Assembly: GCA_040901765.1 (NCBI GenBank)
Contig: JBBDYG010000092.1
Coordinates: 25,794-89,793 of the forward strand
DNA length: 64,000 bases
Source: JBBDYG01 sp040901765
GTDB taxonomy: Bacteria > Planctomycetota > Planctomycetia > Pirellulales > Lacipirellulaceae
Direction: 5' to 3'
Position numbers and translations under genes: made by a program. This document shows, in pieces, positions 61,814-64,000 of the stretch. The notes beneath the pieces were generated by a model, which searched no databases, had not been told where the DNA came from, and saw nothing but the letters and a program-made list of their open reading frames with translations. Each line of letters starts with the position of its first letter. Position 1 is the stretch's first letter.

Positions 61814-62220
61814 TTTCCCAACCCAATTCCGATGTGTCGCAACTCGTTGTTGCGTCTAGCTTTAGATTAGCGGTTGAAAGTGGTGCCCGTGCGCAGCACG
61901 TCCACGAAACACGTTATCCACGCGCCACGAACCGCACATGAGAAAATTTTTTGGGCGACTTTCGCGCGCTCGTTACGAGAGTTTCACGGGAAATCTTCAC
62001 ACTCGCGCGCGGCGATGTCGCAACTCTGAGGATTCATTTCACGCAATGGTTTGACACGGACGCTAGCACTCGTAAAATCGGCGTCTCGGGTGACAAACAA
62101 TCCAGCGGCGGCGAAGCAGTTCGCGCCGCTTGCAACTCTTAGCTCGCGCAATGGTTTCCGCAATCGCAGCGGCCCTGCCGCTGCGAGCGTCGTCACGAAG
62201 GCGACGTTCTCGATCGCGGT
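61814..62220. promoter_or_regulatory. dnaA upstream region: sigma-70 promoter and one DnaA box
   Basis: TTGACA (62051-62056), 16-bp spacer and TAAAAT (62073-62078) make a strong promoter about 140 nt before dnaA. TTATCCACG (61914-61922) matches the DnaA box at eight of nine positions. Only one box was found, so this is more likely an autoregulatory site than an origin. An AT run AAAATTTTTT lies at about 61943. Confidence 0.6.
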
Positions 62221-63660
62221 ATGCGCGCAGGGAGCACACAGGAAGTGGTCACGGAAGATACGCAATCGATCGATGCCGTGCGAGAATTGCTGCGCAGCCG
62301 GATCGGCCCACCGCGATTCGACCTGTGGTTCGCTGAGGCCACGCAGTTGCGATGGCTTGGATCGGATGGGCTGGTGGTTGAGGCGAATACCGTTCTGTTG
62401 CGCGATTGGCTGATTAGGGAGTTCAGCGACTTGGTGAAGTCGGTCGCGAGCGAAATCCGCAACCGCAAGGTCGAAGTGCGGTTCGAGGCCGCCGCCGAGT
62501 CTTCCGAAAGTGCCCCTACCGCCCCGCCTGCCAAGCAACTATCGTTGCCGTTGGTGGAATCGTTTCCGTTGGTCAACTGCCAATCGCACGAAACGCCGCC
62601 GGAGCCTGAAAAAGCCGCTGTCCTTGCCGATGAGCTGAATTTCATGTCGTTCGTCGAGGGCACCAGCAATCGATCGGCATTGACGGCAGTACGGGCCTGC
62701 GCACACCGGGGGCAGATCGCGCCGCTCGTTTTTCTGTGGGGTCCGAACGGCGTCGGCAAGACTCACTTGCTCCGCGCGGCCCGGGCAGAGTTCCGCCAAC
62801 GCCACCGCCGCGGCCGGGCGCTTTATCTCACGGCTGAACAATTCACGACAGGCTTCGTCGAGGCCATTCACGGCCGCGGATTACCCAGCTTTCGCCAGAA
62901 GCACCGCGGCGTCGATCTGCTGTTGCTGGATGATGTTCACTTTCTCGCCGGCAAGAAAGCGACGCTCGAAGAGTTCCAATACACGCTCGACACGCTCGCC
63001 GCCGCCGGCGGTCAGGCCGTCCTGGCGAGTAATCGCGGCCCGGCCGCTCTGTTCGAGCTTGGGCCAGAAATCACCTCGCGATTCTCGGCCGGAATCACCT
63101 GCGAACTTCAATGGCCCGAGCTAAACGTGCGACTGGGCATACTGCGCAGTCTGTGTGCGCGTCAACAGCTTGAGTTGCCCGACGAGGTGCTGCGAACGCT
63201 TGCGGCGGGCATTTCACTCGGAGCGCGGGAGCTTGCCGGCGCCCTCAACCGTTTACGGGTGCTTCACGAGGTGTTTGCGGAACCCCTCGAACGCCCGCTG
63301 GCCGAACGCGTGGTCTCGGAGATCAATCATCAATGCACTCGGCCCGTGAAGTTTGACGACATCCAGAAGGCCGTGTGCGACGTGTTTGGGCTGGAGCCGA
63401 AGAATCTCAAATCAACGAAGCGGGGCAAAGCCGTGAGCGAACCGCGAATGCTGGCGATGTGGCTGGCCCGCAAGTACACGCGCGCCGCCTGGAGCGAGAT
63501 CGGCGACTACTTCGGACGCCGTAGCCACAGCACTGTTATCTCGGCCCATCGCCGGGTCGAAAAACTCCTCGGCCGTAACGCCCGCGTCCACACCACGGTC
63601 GGCGACTGCGAAATGGAAGAAGCCGTAAGACGCGTGGAAAACGCCCTGCGCACCGCTTAG
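62221..63660 (+). CDS. dnaA: Chromosomal replication initiator DnaA
   Basis: 479 residues. Domain I (about 10-85: IDAVRELLRSRIGPPRFDLWF) is followed by a Pro/Glu-rich linker. The AAA+ part has Walker A GPNGVGKTHLL, Walker B LLLLDDVHFLAGK, sensor-like LASNRGPAALFELGPEITSRF, and domain IV, EPRMLAMWLARKYTRAAWSE then IGDYFGRRSHSTVISAHRRV, is the DNA-binding signature. It opens the origin. The start could also be the GTG at 62245. Genes dnaN and recF are absent, as in many planctomycetes. The stop TAG is the header of a hairpin repeat. Confidence 0.92.
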   Translation: MRAGSTQEVVTEDTQSIDAVRELLRSRIGPPRFDLWFAEATQLRWLGSDGLVVEANTVLLRDWLIREFSDLVKSVASEIRNRKVEVRFEAAAESSESAPTAPPAKQLSLPLVESFPLVNCQSHETPPEPEKAAVLADELNFMSFVEGTSNRSALTAVRACAHRGQIAPLVFLWGPNGVGKTHLLRAARAEFRQRHRRGRALYLTAEQFTTGFVEAIHGRGLPSFRQKHRGVDLLLLDDVHFLAGKKATLEEFQYTLDTLAAAGGQAVLASNRGPAALFELGPEITSRFSAGITCELQWPELNVRLGILRSLCARQQLELPDEVLRTLAAGISLGARELAGALNRLRVLHEVFAEPLERPLAERVVSEINHQCTRPVKFDDIQKAVCDVFGLEPKNLKSTKRGKAVSEPRMLAMWLARKYTRAAWSEIGDYFGRRSHSTVISAHRRVEKLLGRNARVHTTVGDCEMEEAVRRVENALRTA

Positions 63661-63682
63661 CCGCGTTCGCTTGCGACGCGCT
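63656..63682 (+). repeat. TTAG-headed hairpin at the dnaA stop
   Basis: TTAGCCGCGTTCGCTTGCGA begins at 63657 and contains the dnaA TAG (63658-63660). A 26-nt identical copy lies at 63952-63977. Confidence 0.85.
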
Positions 63683-63727
63683 TATGTAGGATTAGTGTTC
63701 CAATCTCTATTACTGCTTCTAGAACCC

Positions 63728-63955
63728 ATGCGCATTCCCGGCCATCGCGTAAAACGAACCCGGCTGATCCGCACGGACCGCTTTGTTGTCGCTGTCGAAG
63801 TCGAAGCCGTCATCCCACTCGACGATCCTAGCGAGCCATGCTACGAGTCGGAAACCGTCGAATTTCTCAAGACCGTCAACGAGCATGCGCAGCAGGGCGA
63901 TGTCGCATGGCTGCAAGCGCACGGCCGAGTCTACGAAGCGGTTGCCAAAGTTTAG
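63728..63955 (+). CDS. Small conserved hypothetical protein
   Basis: 75 residues from the ATG at 63728; a TTG at 63671 inside the repeat is rejected as start. MRIPGHRVKRTRLIRTDRFV is basic and beta-like, followed by VAVEVEAVIPLDDPSEPCYE and a C-terminal helix (ETVEFLKTVNEHAQQGD). No family recognised. It follows dnaA by 67 bp on the same strand. Its stop TAG comes from a second copy of the repeat that ends dnaA. Confidence 0.6.
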   Translation: MRIPGHRVKRTRLIRTDRFVVAVEVEAVIPLDDPSEPCYESETVEFLKTVNEHAQQGDVAWLQAHGRVYEAVAKV

Positions 63956-63999
63956 CCGCGTTCGCTTGCGACGCGCTCTGACGCAGTAGAGCGCGTCGC
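63952..63999 (+). repeat. TTAG-headed hairpin at the stop of the small gene
   Basis: Second copy of the 26-nt element; TAG 63953-63955 is the gene's stop. Right behind it GCGACGCGCTCT (63969-63980) pairs with AGAGCGCGTCGC (63988-63999), a 12-bp stem. Confidence 0.85.
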
Positions 64000-64000
64000 A

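Overview
The window looks like chromosomal DNA from a planctomycete, probably of the Pirellulales type. It is a GC-rich backbone with markers typical of that phylum. These are a secreted protein with the FEALEPRHML leader motif followed by a dockerin, a protein with two planctomycete cytochrome-c (PSCyt1) modules, a Cys-rich BBP2-type porin, DUF4058 and DUF4912 proteins, and many short hairpin repeats between genes. No rRNA, tRNA, CRISPR array, transposase or prophage was recognised.

Layout. 1-8.3 kb: a lactate-racemase-like (LarA/DUF2088) gene cut by the window edge, then mostly secreted or membrane proteins (zinc-protease-like, diheme cytochrome, dockerin/hydrolase) and a frameshifted XRE regulator remnant. 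8.4-10.5 kb: a two-gene minus-strand unit of an SDR and a 2-oxoglutarate/Fe(II) enzyme that resembles the SyrB2 halogenase family. 10.7-20.2 kb: VKOR-DsbA fusion, DUF202, yeast-type cytosine deaminase, cyclase, an ECF sigma factor with a membrane partner, serine hydrolase, LarE, a UVR-motif protein and a DUF4912 protein. 20.6-29.1 kb: a complete F-type ATP synthase operon in the order atpZ-I-B-E-F-H-A-G-D-C. 29.1-34.1 kb: a PII protein without the uridylylated tyrosine, a porin, and ribH-nusB-ftsY. 34.1-37.4 kb: a repeat-rich gene desert followed by an apparently acquired restriction-modification pair (D12 methylase + HNH nuclease). 37.5-49.3 kb: housekeeping genes rho, coaE, sucA-sucB and polA with small accessory genes between them. 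49.6-61.8 kb: a coiled-coil membrane protein and what looks like a split ebo-type cluster (TatD hydrolase on plus; TIM barrel, UbiA/EboC, second TIM barrel and AP-superfamily protein on minus), plus rlmI-like and THUMP-like methyltransferases and a GNAT. 62-64 kb: dnaA with its own promoter and a single DnaA box.

The most unusual features are: (1) the SyrB2-like enzyme whose facial triad reads His-His-Ala instead of His-X-Asp; (2) a superfamily of hairpin repeats headed by TAG/TAA that abut, and often supply, the stop codons of genes; (3) C-rich iterated words (G-rich on the template strand, some able to form G-quadruplexes) placed directly in front of at least seven start codons; (4) the ebo-like locus without EboA or EboD in view. 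Function assignments rest on motif recognition by eye and remembered family sequences; no database search was run.
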